Assembly: GCA_013396655.1 (NCBI GenBank)
Contig: WBMV01004257.1
Coordinates: forward strand, 173,709 to 237,708
Origin: Campylorhamphus procurvoides
Taxonomy: Eukaryota; Chordata; Aves; Passeriformes; Dendrocolaptidae
DNA: 64,000 bases
Reading direction: 5' to 3'
Below, piece after piece: positions 1 through 11,135 of the stretch (position 1 is the first letter of the stretch; the number at the start of each line of letters is the position of its first letter). The position numbers and the translations under genes are program-made. Below the pieces are notes generated by a model that ran no database searches, was not told the origin of the DNA, and saw only the letters and a list, made by a program, of their open reading frames with translations.

Positions 1-1395
1 AGGAAAATTAACACTTTTGTAAAAAAAGATTTAAAAAAAAAAGAAAAGGAAAAAATTATCAAGTATGGAGTAAGTTACTATAAATAAATTTAACTGATTG
101 CCAGATTTACTTGGGTTTTAAAATGATATTATGAATATTGAATTTGATGGTGGCTGTTAAAATTATATGATTTTAACAAATGTAATTCTTAAGTAATTTT
201 GCTTCCTAATTATAAATCTCCAAATATCCTTTTAACTAAAACCTGTGGGAGAATGAGGGAGCTTAAACCATATTGATGTACATGTCACTGTTAATTATAT
301 TGAATTCAAAGAAATACAGGAGAACTGATCATCTTTCTGAAGAGCATTAAGATAGATCACAGAAGATGTGACTTCTGAATTTTTCTTAAGGAATGAAAAA
401 GCTTGGATTCAAGTCTTTTTAACTTCAATACTTATCATATTCTTGTGATCAGAATGTACAAAAAAAGGATGATGATAAAATCCTCAGTAATACATTCATT
501 AATCCAGAGGTTATTCCTTCCTCTTACAATCCCCTCAAACCCTGCTTCTGTCTGAATTTTAAACATGATGATCTTAGAGCCTGACCTAAGTTACACATTT
601 GAAATTCAGTATATCCTGAATAATTCATTGCATTGATGTGCATTGGTGTTTAAAATAAAATAGATAATACTTAGGGTCATGAACCTCCTCTTCATAAATA
701 CATTGGGATTGCATAAATGTTGTTGAAGACTCTGACATGCAGACAGAAGAGCAGTCAATTCTAATTCTGGAGCTGCTCAGACTTTTAGCCTGAGTCAAAC
801 TCCAGTGACGCATTTCCTTGGGGTTTTGGATGTGCTCAATCATTTACCTTGTAGACTTGTATGGCGGATTCAGTGGCATTTATTAACTTTTTCTGATAAT
901 CTGAAATAATTATAAGAAAAAAATAATGAGGAAGCTTTTAAAATACTGGGGAATTTATACTTTCATCTGTGCATGAAATATGAGAATGATGATATGCAAA
1001 GAAAAAAGTAAAACTGTAGACAAAGTTTTACCAATTTATCAAGTCCAATGGAAGTTGCACCAGTGGCATCATGTTAATGTTTGCTAACAAAAAGTTTTGC
1101 TTGTGGTTATATAGCACATACATCTTTTTGGCAGTCAGTGAAATTATGTCTTTACCAGACAAATCCATCACACTCAGTAAAGACATATGAGATGGGGCAT
1201 ATGTGTAAAGTAATATTCTTTTAAAGCTTTTTTTTTTCTTTTGTAAGACCATGTGTAAAGAAAGGGCACATGTTCCCTTAAGGTTTTCTATTTAAAGACC
1301 TTGTCAAAATGGGATGCTAAGGAAAATGGGGAGTCAAAAACCTGATAACAGAGACAATATCAAGAAATAAACTTGGTCATTTAGGCCAGTTTCTA
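1..1395. other. AT-rich stretch, no feature seen
   Basis: I see no exon, RNA gene or recognisable repeat. The first 60 bases are A-rich. Short open frames occur on both strands, but none has a recognisable domain or supporting codon pattern. Confidence 0.6.
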
Positions 1396-1399
1396 AGAA

Positions 1400-1830
1400 T
1401 GTGTGGAGTGTGAGTATAAGGACCATATAAAAATGGCATGACAGGGAGAAGTGAGAGCATACAGAGACAAAGATCTGACAAACAACAATGCAGCTAATGA
1501 AACCCTGTCAGATACAGAAATTGATGGGCTATAAAAAAAGAAAATGCAATAATAACTTCAGAGGGCAAATATGGAATGTGCAATCTATAAGGTGGCCAAC
1601 CTGAGGGTCCAGGATGTTGATTTGATTGACGTGTGCAAAGTGATGGAGTGTGCAGCAGAAGGGAGGAGCAGTGAGGACCAAATAGAAGTAGTAGAGAGAG
1701 ACAAATATAAAAGCGATCATTGTTTGTAAAATGGGACCAGTCAGTATGCTTTTCTGTGCACTGTGCAGTCTGGTTTGTGTTTTTACATCTTATTAAACAG
1801 TTTCTTAACTATCTATCTTCATAATATCAC
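1400..1830 (+). repeat. LTR-like segment (putative), plus strand
   Basis: This stretch is purine-rich and less AT-rich than its surroundings. It has a TATA-type box (tataaaag, 1706-1713) and an ATTAAA polyadenylation-type hexamer (1792-1797) about 80 bases later. It leads directly into the TG microsatellite and the GC-richer repeat at 1862-2535. That order would fit U3, R and U5 of a long LTR. I see no TG...CA ends and no target duplication, and I do not recognise the family, so LTR is only an inference from layout. Confidence 0.3.
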
Positions 1831-1839
1831 TGTAGCCTC

Positions 1840-1859
1840 TGTGTGTGTGTGTGTGTGTG
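1840..1859. repeat. (TG)10 microsatellite
   Basis: Ten uninterrupted TG dinucleotides lie at the junction between the LTR-like segment and the following GC-richer repeat. Confidence 0.95.
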
Positions 1860-1861
1860 CG

Positions 1862-2535
1862 TATGTTAAGGAATCAGTGTCACCTGTTGGTGAGACATGA
1901 GTGTGTGAGTGAAACCTGGTGTCAGTTACTGGAGTCAGACTGGGATTACAGGCACCCATCCCAGTCTGTGGTGTCAGATACTGAAGCCCATAGGATCTCA
2001 GAGTCAGCTACTGAAGATAATGGGGACCTTTAACCTGCATTCACTGGGGTGGGAGCAGAGAGAGAGAGAGTTCCAAAACCAGCTACTGGTGGGATGTGGG
2101 TGAATGAGGCAGCTGAGTGACTCAGCAGCAGAGGCTGGAACTGGACCACGGGTCCTGCGTGCCTGGTGCCAGTGGATGGGGGTGTGTCCTTGTCCATATC
2201 TCCCCAAATCAGGTACGCCTGGGGTCTGCTTTCTATTCCCTGTAAAACTTCAAACTGGACAAGCCATCGAATAGAGGTCATAAGGATGGGTAGGAAGAGC
2301 TGGGATCTGGGCAGGGGTTCTGGGACAGGTAGAAGACCTGTGCCAGTACTCAGAAAATCCATGAGTGCACATGTGCTTGCAAACCTGAAGAGTGAAGTGC
2401 GTGTGCTGCACAAGTGACTTCCTGTCTCTGCCAACCCAAAAGAAAGAGGGGATGTGGTTGTCTGAGCTTCTGTCTATATGTGGCTGCTGTTGAAGGCAGT
2501 GCTTTGTCAGTGGCTGTCTGTGTCGTCTGTGTGAT
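1862..2535 (+). repeat. Unclassified dispersed repeat, copy A
   Basis: This GC-richer unit sits in AT-rich DNA. Its right half is clearly related to 19683-20200. Shared landmarks in the same order are the phrase tgcctggtgccag (2158 here), a ggatctggg-type block near 2302, atccatgagtgcacatgtg near 2357, gtgacttcctgtctctgcc near 2414, and a tgctgttgaaggcag-type block near 2485. The left half holds short internal near-repeats around gtcag(a/t)tactg. Open frames overlapping it are antisense shadows of one another and match nothing I recognise. It may be the R/U5 part of an LTR beginning near 1400, but I cannot name the family. Confidence 0.55.
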
Positions 2536-2539
2536 TTTG

Positions 2540-4995
2540 TTAATCTTTTGATTTTTTTTTGTTTGTTTGGTTGGCTTGTTTTTGTTTTGTTTTAATTTTT
2601 TTTACAGTGTGACTTTATTTCCATACATAAGACAAAACCTGAGGTTAATTACTGTGTTACAAATTATGTTCTAAGACAATTATATTTTATTTATCTCTCA
2701 TAGGTACCATACATTAATATCATTTGAAGAAGTAAAAACACTAACCAACATTGCAATTTTATCACCTGCTTTCTGAAATGAATTACGGAGTAGAATGAAA
2801 AGAACAATCCCAAACTTGGTCCAGTGCCTGCAATGGAAGCAAGCAGCACAGAAAAGTGGTTTGGCTCCATACACTACGGTAGTTCAAAGCTCAGTTTCTC
2901 AGTGGCTGGACCATGCTGCTTCTCTGCATAAACCAATTTTCCCACATTTTGTTAAAATGCACAGGACTATTAGTGCAGCTGATTCTCAGCATAAACTGCA
3001 AACATATTTTCACTTTTTCATATTTTGTTCTGACAGGGATTGAAAGGAAATATTGATGATATAAAAGCCTCTTGCCTGTTTTTTATCATTCCTGAGTTAT
3101 TGTGTCCTATTTTATTTATTTATTTTTAATGCAGTTTTTCTTTAACAACTCCTTTAAAAAAGACTGAGGACTGCAGAGCTGTCAAAAATTAATGCACACT
3201 GGCATAACCAGCTTGTCAGGATTATGCATATTATTCAATGATTAACAGTTCTCATATTGGAAAATGCTTTCAACTTCATCAGGAAACAAGAAACTGTATC
3301 TGTTTAGACTAATAGCATGCCAGCTGTGATAGTTTTCCTGAAAGTTATTCTACTGTGGAAGCATACATGAATCATATCTTCAAGTATAAGAAGTTACTGT
3401 TCCTTTATCTTTCTTTATTTTTGTTTGTCATTGTTTGAGAAGCTGGAAAATTTTTATAGATGAGAATAAAGCAGAGTTCAGGAAGGTAAAATTTGAGGGA
3501 CAGCTGATCATTCCTTTTTGGTCCAGAAGTGATAATCCCATTTAAAAATATTTCTTTTTAATAAGGAAAACCAGTAAATTTGCACAAACAGAAGAAAATA
3601 AATTATTACATTCAATTGATCCTGCACAAAGCATAAAACTTCAAATGTTAAAGGTAAGAAAACAAAGACTTTTGAGTAAAAAAAATATATATATTTCACA
3701 TTATTTCACAATGGAAATTTTCTACTTTTTTCCCTCTCAGAAACTTAGCCACAACAGTTATCAGGAAAGATCTAATATGTTAAGCGGTTTTACTTTGATT
3801 CACTATGACTATTTCCCAGTTTTCTAATGGAAGTCAGCCTTCTTAACAATTAAATAACTATAAAAGTACAAGATGGGAAAGCACAAGAGCTAAAAATATT
3901 CAGATTGTATGATCTGCTTAAACAAAAAAGCATAAAACTCTTAATGTCTGAGTTCAACACCAGAAAAAAATATTTTCTTCACAATTCAGATAATATGAAA
4001 TGGAGTGTGGTTTCTTGCAATTTTTTCTGCTAGAATTTTTGCTGCAGCACAAAATACTTAAAGCACAGTTCTTCCTTGACAATTGCATAGCCTAAAGGAA
4101 AAAAAAAAAGAAGAAACAAACGACCCTCCTAGCTGTAATTACTTTAACCAAGTAAAGAAAGCAAAATAAAAATGTGGATATTTCCAAGTAGGACAAGTAA
4201 AGAAATCATACTTGGAAATCAGCTGTATAAAGTTGAAACTCTCTCTCAGTTTTTATTTTCTTAGTTTTCAAAATATCACCACCTAAATCTCAGGGTAAAT
4301 ATACGTCATTTATGCATAAACATATATGTATCTGGCCAATATTGTATGATATAGAATTACATAGCATACATTTTTTTAAATAATTGCTTGTTGTTAATAC
4401 TGAACCTTACCCATTATTTCCTGTTCGTTCTCTTTGGCCCATCTTCTTTCCTCATACTTGTGCTTCTACCTTGCTTTCTGAAGTGATGCTCCCCATGTGG
4501 TGATGTTCAGACTGTTCTCTGCATCACTGCACAGAAAAGAGTTTGCCTTGTTTTGCTCCCCCAGAATTTATTAAATCCTATAAGGCTTGAGAGGTACCAA
4601 GCAATCTTCTAGCAACAGGATCTTTTTTTCATTAGACATCCACAAGTAAGGACTCATATAAACAGTTTGTTATGTTTATTTAGGATGTCTCAGAATACAT
4701 AAGGTCTCTTTTGGTAGTTCATGAAAACTTAAACATGATAGAAGTTTCTCTCTGTATGTTTTACAAAAATCTCTCCCAGATGACTGGCAATTGTCTGTTC
4801 ACAGATAAATATAGTTAATGTTTTAATGTTCACTATTTATAATTTAATTATTTTGTTAATGTTAGAACACTTAATTTGAATTAAACCTCCATTTTATTTT
4901 TTAAACCTGACAGAGGACATAAACTCCCTCATCTTTTGGTCTTTCCTCTCTTCCTCCTTTCCCCCCCAAATTAATAATTAAAACCCTGTTAGACA
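2540..4995. other. AT-rich stretch, no gene seen
   Basis: A T/G-rich low-complexity tract occupies about 2550-2600. The rest is AT-rich and apparently unique, with short homopolymer runs (for example near 4100). I found no exon, RNA gene or named repeat. Confidence 0.55.
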
Positions 4996-4999
4996 TCAG

Positions 5000-5250
5000 A
5001 TTAGTTATTATTGGGTCAGAACCTCTTAGTGGGGGTGTGTGGAGGGAATGGACCAGACCTTTAGCAGTGTCCACATGGTTATCCACATGGCCACCACGGT
5101 TTGGCCATATGACATGGAAGGCCATATGGGGCACCTGTCTATCAAGATCTGCCTGGCAGCCTACCCTCAGCACACCCCTGGAGCTTCTGATTAGCTGTGA
5201 CACCCCTCACTTTGGCTNCCTCACGTGGGTAACCTAAACACCTATTTCCT
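5000..5250. other. GC-richer segment with a one-base gap
   Basis: A GC-richer island compared with its flanks, containing a single N at 5218. Internal near-repeats such as ccacatgg and ggccatatg occur at 5070-5130. It may be part of an unrecognised repeat. The single N suggests a contig join here. Confidence 0.4.
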
Positions 5251-5521
5251 GTACCTCACTTAAGTGCCATGAAGTCTGTGTTGCTGGGTGTAACAAAGGT
5301 GCTCTATAGCAATGATTGTTAGTCTTGGTAATGTGTTGTAACATTTTTGTGAAGTTGGGTGTTTATTTCTGTAAACCTCTTTTTGCCAAAATGCCTCTTT
5401 TCTCACCAAATTAAAAGACATCTCTTACAGAAAAATGTATAGTTTTTTCTCCTGACATGAATTCAAGGTATCAAAGGACCAATGGCTTTACATGGGTTCA
5501 TGTGAGCAAAATCTCTTGGAG

Positions 5522-5635
5522 ACTAAAATTAAAATGAACACCCAGTAAAGCTTGGTCCTTCTGGACTGGGTTGTAATAAACCTCCATAATATATTTGTAC
5601 ACAAAGGAACTTAAATAATTTATTGTTTTAAAAAA
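5522..5635 (+). repeat. 114-bp direct duplication, left copy
   Basis: This sequence is base-for-base identical to 5924-6037. The left copy ends at the N at 5636, and the right copy begins right after the N at 5923. Identity over 114 bases with ends exactly at Ns points to overlapping contig ends that were not merged. Confidence 0.9.
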
Positions 5636-5923
5636 NGGGGGGAGAGTGAATGGTCAGTGAACCAAAGGTCCTGCCTGGAGGGAATGGTCACAGTAACTGA
5701 AGTCTACAACCAGGCAGCACGAGGTCTCCATTTTCCCCTGGCCTGTTCTGGAAACAGTCAGCATGTGACCTTCTAAGTGGTAACTACATTTTTTTCTGCC
5801 CTCTCCTGTCCTGTCCTGTCCTGTCCTGTCCTGTCCTGTCCTGTCCTGTCCTCTCCTCTTTTCTTCCCTTCTCTTTTCCAAAGGACAGTTACCCAGAGTT
5901 GTGCACAGCCAGTCAGCTCCCAN
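5636..5923. other. N-bounded inserted segment (likely assembly artefact)
   Basis: A 288-base interval begins and ends with a single N and is flanked by an exact 114-bp direct repeat. It carries a CTGTC minisatellite and a pyrimidine-rich arm. The simplest explanation is a short repeat-bearing contig scaffolded between two contigs whose ends actually overlap. A heterozygous insertion or a true tandem duplication is less likely but possible. Confidence 0.7.
5806..5850. repeat. (CTGTC)9 minisatellite
   Basis: Nine exact CTGTC units, followed by a pyrimidine-rich CTCTCCTCTT-type arm. It lies inside the N-bounded segment, and a repeat like this commonly breaks short-read contigs. Confidence 0.95.
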
Positions 5924-6037
5924 ACTAAAATTAAAATGAACACCCAGTAAAGCTTGGTCCTTCTGGACTGGGTTGTAATAAACCTCCATAATATATTTGT
6001 ACACAAAGGAACTTAAATAATTTATTGTTTTAAAAAA
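5924..6037 (+). repeat. 114-bp direct duplication, right copy
   Basis: Identical to 5522-5635. It continues without a break into the following unique sequence, so this copy is probably the correctly joined one. Confidence 0.9.
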
Positions 6038-6070
6038 TGCTTAGCTGTAAACTATATGTTATTAGTTTAG

Positions 6071-6368
6071 TGTCTGAGTATCACGGCAGATGGGGATGCT
6101 CTCCCTCTCCCCAGTCCCTTCCACATGGCCAGGTGGCTGGGCCACAGGGTCCTCCCCAGGTCTCAGTAAGGAGGACACATGCACGCCAGGGACAGCCGAA
6201 AGAGGGATTTATTCACCTGGCCAGGTCATTTATAGACCTTACAGCCAGGGTCAAAGGGGAGGGATACAAAGTAACCAATCAGCACACAACCTGATGGGGA
6301 CTTGCATACTAATTAGGAAGGTAAGAGGTGGCTTTTCCAGGGGCCTGGGGAAAAGGGTAACACAGCAA
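6071..6368 (-). mobile_element. Endogenous retrovirus LTR, minus strand
   Basis: Read on the minus strand, this GC-richer block shows promoter order: a CCAAT-type motif (attggttac, near 6270), a TATA box (gtctataaat, plus-strand 6228-6237), then AATAAA only about 20 bases later (plus-strand 6208-6213), followed by a GC-rich U5-like tail to about 6071. The short TATA-to-AATAAA distance resembles class II avian LTRs such as those of alpharetroviruses. The ends are approximate. I could not find a matching target duplication, and I see no internal viral genes on either side, so it is probably a solo LTR. Confidence 0.6.
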
Positions 6369-6374
6369 TAAACC

Positions 6375-7480
6375 TCATGTTATAATACAGTAAAAAACTC
6401 AGGTTTAGTCTACTGCCACATCTGAGCAAACTGAGGAATAATTACAAATTTTAACCACCAAAACAACAACAACAACAACATCAAAAAAAATCCCCCAAAA
6501 CTCAAAGAAATTTTCAAAGCCGTGAGTGGAGTAATATAGCTCTTTGTAACTAAATTTGCAGTGGTTATAGATAGGAAATTTACATTATTTCTAGGAAACT
6601 TCAGACAAAAGTTTAATTCTGTGGTCCACCATTCACTTAATCCCACCCTTTTTGCTAACTACCTTTTAACATGGTATTTGGGGAGGTTTGTTAGCTTGTT
6701 TATTTGTGAAGACACAAAACACAAAAATCTTTAAAAGAATATAATTTAAAGTTTAAACGATCTTACAGTTGAGCAGAAATAGACCTTGACATTCACCAGG
6801 GCTGAAGAAAGAAAAAAAAAAGGGAAAGAAAAAAAAAAAGAGTTTATCCTCCTATCTGTGGGCATTTCAATTATGCAAGCTGAAACTGACTGCTATTTTG
6901 TACCAGATCTGAATAAGCAATGTTAATACTGAGATAGAATCATTTCATATTCCTTCAATATCTCTCTACAGTCTCAATCAAAAAATGATATGGATTACAG
7001 ACCATCACTGGTAAGACTGTCTATTATTGCTTTCACTCTACAGTGATAAAAAGATATTGTGTGTTAACTTGTTCATTACCAACAGGACCTGGAGATACAC
7101 ATATAATGTGGTATATGTAAATCCTTTTTATATGCCATGCTTTATCTTTGTGGGATTTTTGTTTTGGGTTTTTTTTTTAAATAAATCCTCTGCTAACCAC
7201 AGATTTTAAGTTAATCTAGAGAAATTGAAATTTCTATCAATTTTACATAATTTTGTAGGGGGGCAGAGATAATAAGATTAGTGATTTTCTTCTTTTGTGG
7301 CCCACTAGAGTCAAGATCAAGCGGCTGAGCAGAGGCTATATAATTAGCTCCCCATATTTGAAACAGAAAGTCCCAGAAGGACACATGGTACCTTTGTACC
7401 TCACTGGACAGCAGGGAATCCAAATACCCAAGAAAATGTACTAGGAAAGCAGGCTTTGTTTGTTTTATTTTTCATGGAGC
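6375..7480. other. AT-rich stretch, no gene seen
   Basis: It contains a short (AAC)n run at 6462-6480 and A/G-rich runs near 6810-6840. I recognise no exon or repeat family. Confidence 0.5.
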
Positions 7481-7489
7481 TGTATGGAC

Positions 7490-8050
7490 TTTAAGATCAC
7501 AATTGTATGTCTCAAAGCACACTGTCAAGACCACAGAAGGAATAAGATAAGCCACCACTAGGAAGCTGAGATAAGCACAGATGGGAGAAATTTATATCAG
7601 GGAGGTGCTAATTCCAGGCCTAGTGGAGTTGAGGTCTGATTAGATGTACCCTAGTTGATGTACCTGGGGAAGAATTCCCACTGCGACAAACTGTGGGAAA
7701 GGGGGCAACTGCTGATAAAAATGCCACCCTAAGTTATGGAAACACCTGTGACTACCCTGTGGATACCCAAAACTTGGACTGTATAAACGTGGTGCCCTAG
7801 AAGAACAACTCCAGGATACGCAATACCAAGAAGTCCAGGGTGAAGAAGGACCAATGGGATGCTGCTGGTTCCACAGGTGATGACTACCTTCTGTTTGATC
7901 TGTTTCTCTATCTCACACTCCTGCCCCTTTCCTATTTCTTTCTATCTCTTTACCTCACATTTCTGTCAGGGAACGACTGAAGGACTACACAGACTGGAGA
8001 AGAGAAAAAAGAGGAATTCAGAAAAAGGGACAAAAGAAGACTGGTGACTG
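7490..8050 (+). mobile_element. ERVL-type LTR, 5' portion (interrupted)
   Basis: The block has a TATA box (tataaa, 7782-7787) followed by a pyrimidine-rich leader at about 7885-7965, a layout I associate with avian ERVL-type LTRs. No polyadenylation signal follows until 8495, beyond the foreign LTR at 8051-8482. If that LTR is removed, TATA and AATAAA lie about 280 bases apart, a sensible R length for this class. The 5' edge is uncertain. No internal viral coding sequence is visible. Confidence 0.55.
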
Positions 8051-8482
8051 ATGAAAAGAGGAGAACACCACTCCAAAGAAACCTCGACTGATGAGTTTTA
8101 AAAGTTTTTTACTGTTGAAGTAGCTTATACAGAGATTTCATTGTTAGAATAGTAATAATTACATTTCAATTGTGTGAATGTTCTGATTGGTTGTTTTACC
8201 CCCGTTCTCCCATTGGTCAGGCTGTGGTGCACTGCATCACCTCCTTGTATGGCTGGCCACTCCCAAGTTTTCCCTTGTATGTCGCAGTTGCCACCCCTTT
8301 ATCCCTTATTTGTCGTGTTCTGCCCTAACCCCACCCTAGCTCCGCCCTGAACTCCTCCCTAGTTCCAGAACCCTCCATCCCGAACCTATATAAGTCCCAT
8401 GTGCCCTTCAATAAACAGTCATTCCTTCTTCAGCTGTAACCCTGGAGTGGCTCATCCTTTCATCCCTCGGCAGAACGCGGCA
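8051..8482 (+). mobile_element. Alpharetrovirus-like solo LTR, nested in an ERVL-type LTR
   Basis: It is related to the LTR at 50044-50581. Both share CCAAT-box copies in reverse sense (attggttg, attggtc), a C-rich U3 with ccctcc/cctccc blocks, TATA (tatataag, 8387-8394), the phrase gtcccatgtgccc, AATAAA (8410-8415) about 20 bases after TATA, and an end like cagaacgcggca. The 5' end is not clean: no TGTGGGGG start like that of the 50-kb copy is visible, and I find no target duplication. It may be 5'-truncated. No viral genes are attached. Confidence 0.75.
8387..8415 (+). promoter_or_regulatory. TATA box and AATAAA of the nested LTR
   Basis: tatataag (8387-8394) and aataaa (8410-8415) match the layout at 50487-50513, with two extra bases between them. 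The intervening gtcccatgtgccc is shared. Confidence 0.75.
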
Positions 8483-8484
8483 CA

Positions 8485-8550
8485 TTTGCTCTTAAATAAA
8501 ATCTGTATTATTGACTTCACCATATGGTCTTGTCTGCACCTTAGGTTGGG
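8485..8550 (+). mobile_element. ERVL-type LTR, 3' remainder
   Basis: The segment directly after the nested LTR carries AATAAA (8495-8500) and a short T/G-rich tail, as expected for the downstream end of the LTR that starts near 7490. The exact 3' edge is unclear. Confidence 0.45.
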
Positions 8551-8554
8551 CAGA

Positions 8555-8995
8555 GGCATCTCTCAATAAACAGAGCATAACAGCAACCTAGTTATTTAGA
8601 GTGTTATCTCATCCTTGGTCTTAAAAGAAACTTTCTGAATTTTGAAAAGGAGTAAGAGAATCCAGATGCTGTTATAAATAGATAAGTAAATGCTCCATAC
8701 TCCTAAGGCAATGTGTAAAGGCATTTGTTTATTTAGTTGACTTTCAGATGCTCAGTGAGGCTCTTTGTAGAGTTTGTGTAGGTTATTTTTTAAGATCTTT
8801 GACATTATATTGACAGTTATCAAGTAACACATGGTATCCTGGGAACTCTCCAGTGACCTAGAAAACAAAAGAGAAAAATTCAAACTTCAGATTGACATCT
8901 GGGCGGGGAGAGATCATTTTGTATGCTATGCTGCAGTAGTCTACTATTAACGTAACAATTATAGGATGAAAATTCTTGTCTGTATTTAGGTCTGG
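8555..8995. other. No feature seen
   Basis: AT-rich sequence without a recognisable repeat, exon or RNA gene. Confidence 0.5.
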
Positions 8996-8999
8996 TACT

Positions 9000-9283
9000 T
9001 ATGTAAGCAAAAAGTATTTAAACACCTGAGAAGCTGTTCCAGGGAGAATAGGATTCCAATGGGATGTGGAAGCTGAAACTGAGACACCGCAGAAAACATA
9101 ACCTAAACAGTAGTTTTATTACCAAAAGTGGCCAAGTAAACAGGAAAAAGAACCCGAGAGAGAGAAAAGAGAAAATAAGCCTCCAGTTGCCAACACCCAA
9201 ATTGCCCAGGTGTCGCGCATGGAGTTGTCTCACTGACCCCCAGAATGCCCAGACTTCCCAGGCAGTGGCTGCATCCTCAAGGN
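9000..9283 (-). mobile_element. Putative LTR fragment, minus strand, ends at a one-base gap
   Basis: A GC-richer block that, read on the minus strand, has an AATAAAA polyadenylation-type signal (plus-strand 9113-9119) followed by a short U5-like tail. It stops abruptly at the single N at 9283, where AT-rich unique sequence resumes, so the rest of the element may be missing from the assembly. No target duplication can be tested. Confidence 0.4.
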
Positions 9284-9289
9284 AAGCCT

Positions 9290-11135
9290 AAGTAATTTTG
9301 CTGTTATTTTCAAAGGAGAAAAAAATATAATTTAGGACAGTACACATGATGTTGTTTGTTGCTTTTTTTGCTTTTTTTTCCTTTTTTTTTTGGGGGGGTG
9401 GTGTTTTTTTGTTTGTTTGTTTTTTAAATGCATTAACCTGATTAATAAATAAATGTATAAAGTGGGTGTTTAATCCTGAAGCATTCTGTTGTAGCATTTA
9501 GGTCAGGACAGATTAATTCCCAACGCTGTGAGATGATTGCAAATCTGAGTTCTGGAAACAATGTACCCTTTCTGATGCTGTTAGTGGAGAGGTGATGAAA
9601 GTGCAATGTTGAGTCAATGAAAAGATGTTGATGCATTATGGGATATGCCAGTCTGTTCACTACAACAGAATATGCAAACTAGAGGTAAAGTGGCAATAAA
9701 AGATCTATTCTTAATTATTTTTTCCAAGGCTAGTTTTCTGACATCTCCCATTGATCTTGCTGTAGACAAAAGCAAAGAAACATTATTACAGATGATAGCT
9801 ATTTCATGATCCTGCTCGCATCATGCACTTACTATTTTTCTAAACTTCAAATGAATGTGGATACACAGATTTTTCTCAGACTTACCAGAGAGAGAGAGAA
9901 AAATAGAAAAAAAAATAAATGTTAGAAGGCTCCAAAGACATATGTAATGAAGGAGTTGCTTTCCATTGTACTCTGTGACAAAAAAAATATTTTCTGTTAA
10001 GGTCAAGAGTTAGTCAGGTTTCACATATCTACTTTTGTTACTACTGATAAATCAAAGTTCAGCAATAACAGCCATAAACACGAAAATTGGAAGATTCAAG
10101 TAAATCAGTGTCAGTTTACCAGAAGCATGATGCATATATGTCATACATCTACAGGAGGTGCGTCTCAGGTAATTTGTTACCTCAAACTAGAAAATGTGAC
10201 ATTTTTAAAATGTTGAGGTGAAGGTAACTGTGGAGATAGAACTGAATGTCTGAAAGGTATTTGTCTACTAAGGATTGGAATCTGAATCATATAATTGTTT
10301 TAATAGTTTACTCAGTCCCTAAGGAGTCTGCATGGCACACCTGTACTTTTGTTGTTTAACCATGTTCTGTGCAACATCATCAGATGCAGATATCGAACCC
10401 TTGGTCAAAATGAGCATGCAGAAAAGTAAAACTGAACTTTTTAAAACAACAGCAATAAAATCCAGGGTGGAAATTGTGAAAACAGCTATCTCCATCCTAT
10501 TGTGTCTTATTTCTACTCTCCAAACGGTGTTTGGCTGGAATTTATTTGAAGAGCCAGGAGGGTATATAAGCAAAAAGTCCCATGCCTGAAAATGAGAATT
10601 TTATGGCACTTCCCTAGGTTAACTCTGTACAGTCTTTTCTTTTCTGAAAGCTTGAAACACATAAATTTGAACAGGTGTTTGCGAGGAAATCTAGGCTGAG
10701 ACTAAGACATTATACAGGTAATATGAAACTTTGTAATCTTTAGTAGCCTTAAAACTCCAGAAGAATAAACTCAAAGATAGCAGAGAAAGGAAGAATTGAT
10801 ATAGATAAAGGAGTTTTGCAAGGAATAAATTTGTGCATACATTAAAAATTCATCAATGATAATTATTGATTACTTTCTTTCCCAAAAACACTAGATTCCA
10901 TGAATGGTTTATCATACAATACATGATCAAAATAATATTAATGTGCAGGTTTTTATTGCAGTGGCATATTTAATAAATGGATTTATTAAAAAAAATGATA
11001 AGGAACAAAAAAAAGACCACAAATTTGTAGTATCTCATTTGTGAAATATTGACTAGATGGAGAAAAAAATCCTATGATTTTTATTTTCATTCAGTTTAGG
11101 AGATTTGCTTTTCTTTGGAATGGCTTTATTTAGAT
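9290..11135. other. AT-rich stretch, no gene seen
   Basis: A T/G-rich low-complexity tract lies at about 9360-9425 and a short (GA)n run at about 9886-9900. An 84-85 codon open frame exists on both strands at about 10320-10590. Mutual overlap and lack of a domain argue against a gene. Confidence 0.5.

Noticed and set aside
5654..6006. Minus-strand open frames with a repeated TGQDR peptide
   Set aside because: The peptide comes from the (CTGTC)9 minisatellite, and the frames cross an N. No gene is implied.
10319..10589. 84-85 codon open frames on both strands
   Set aside because: They are mirror frames over the same bases, with no domain, no splice or promoter context and no recognised homologue.
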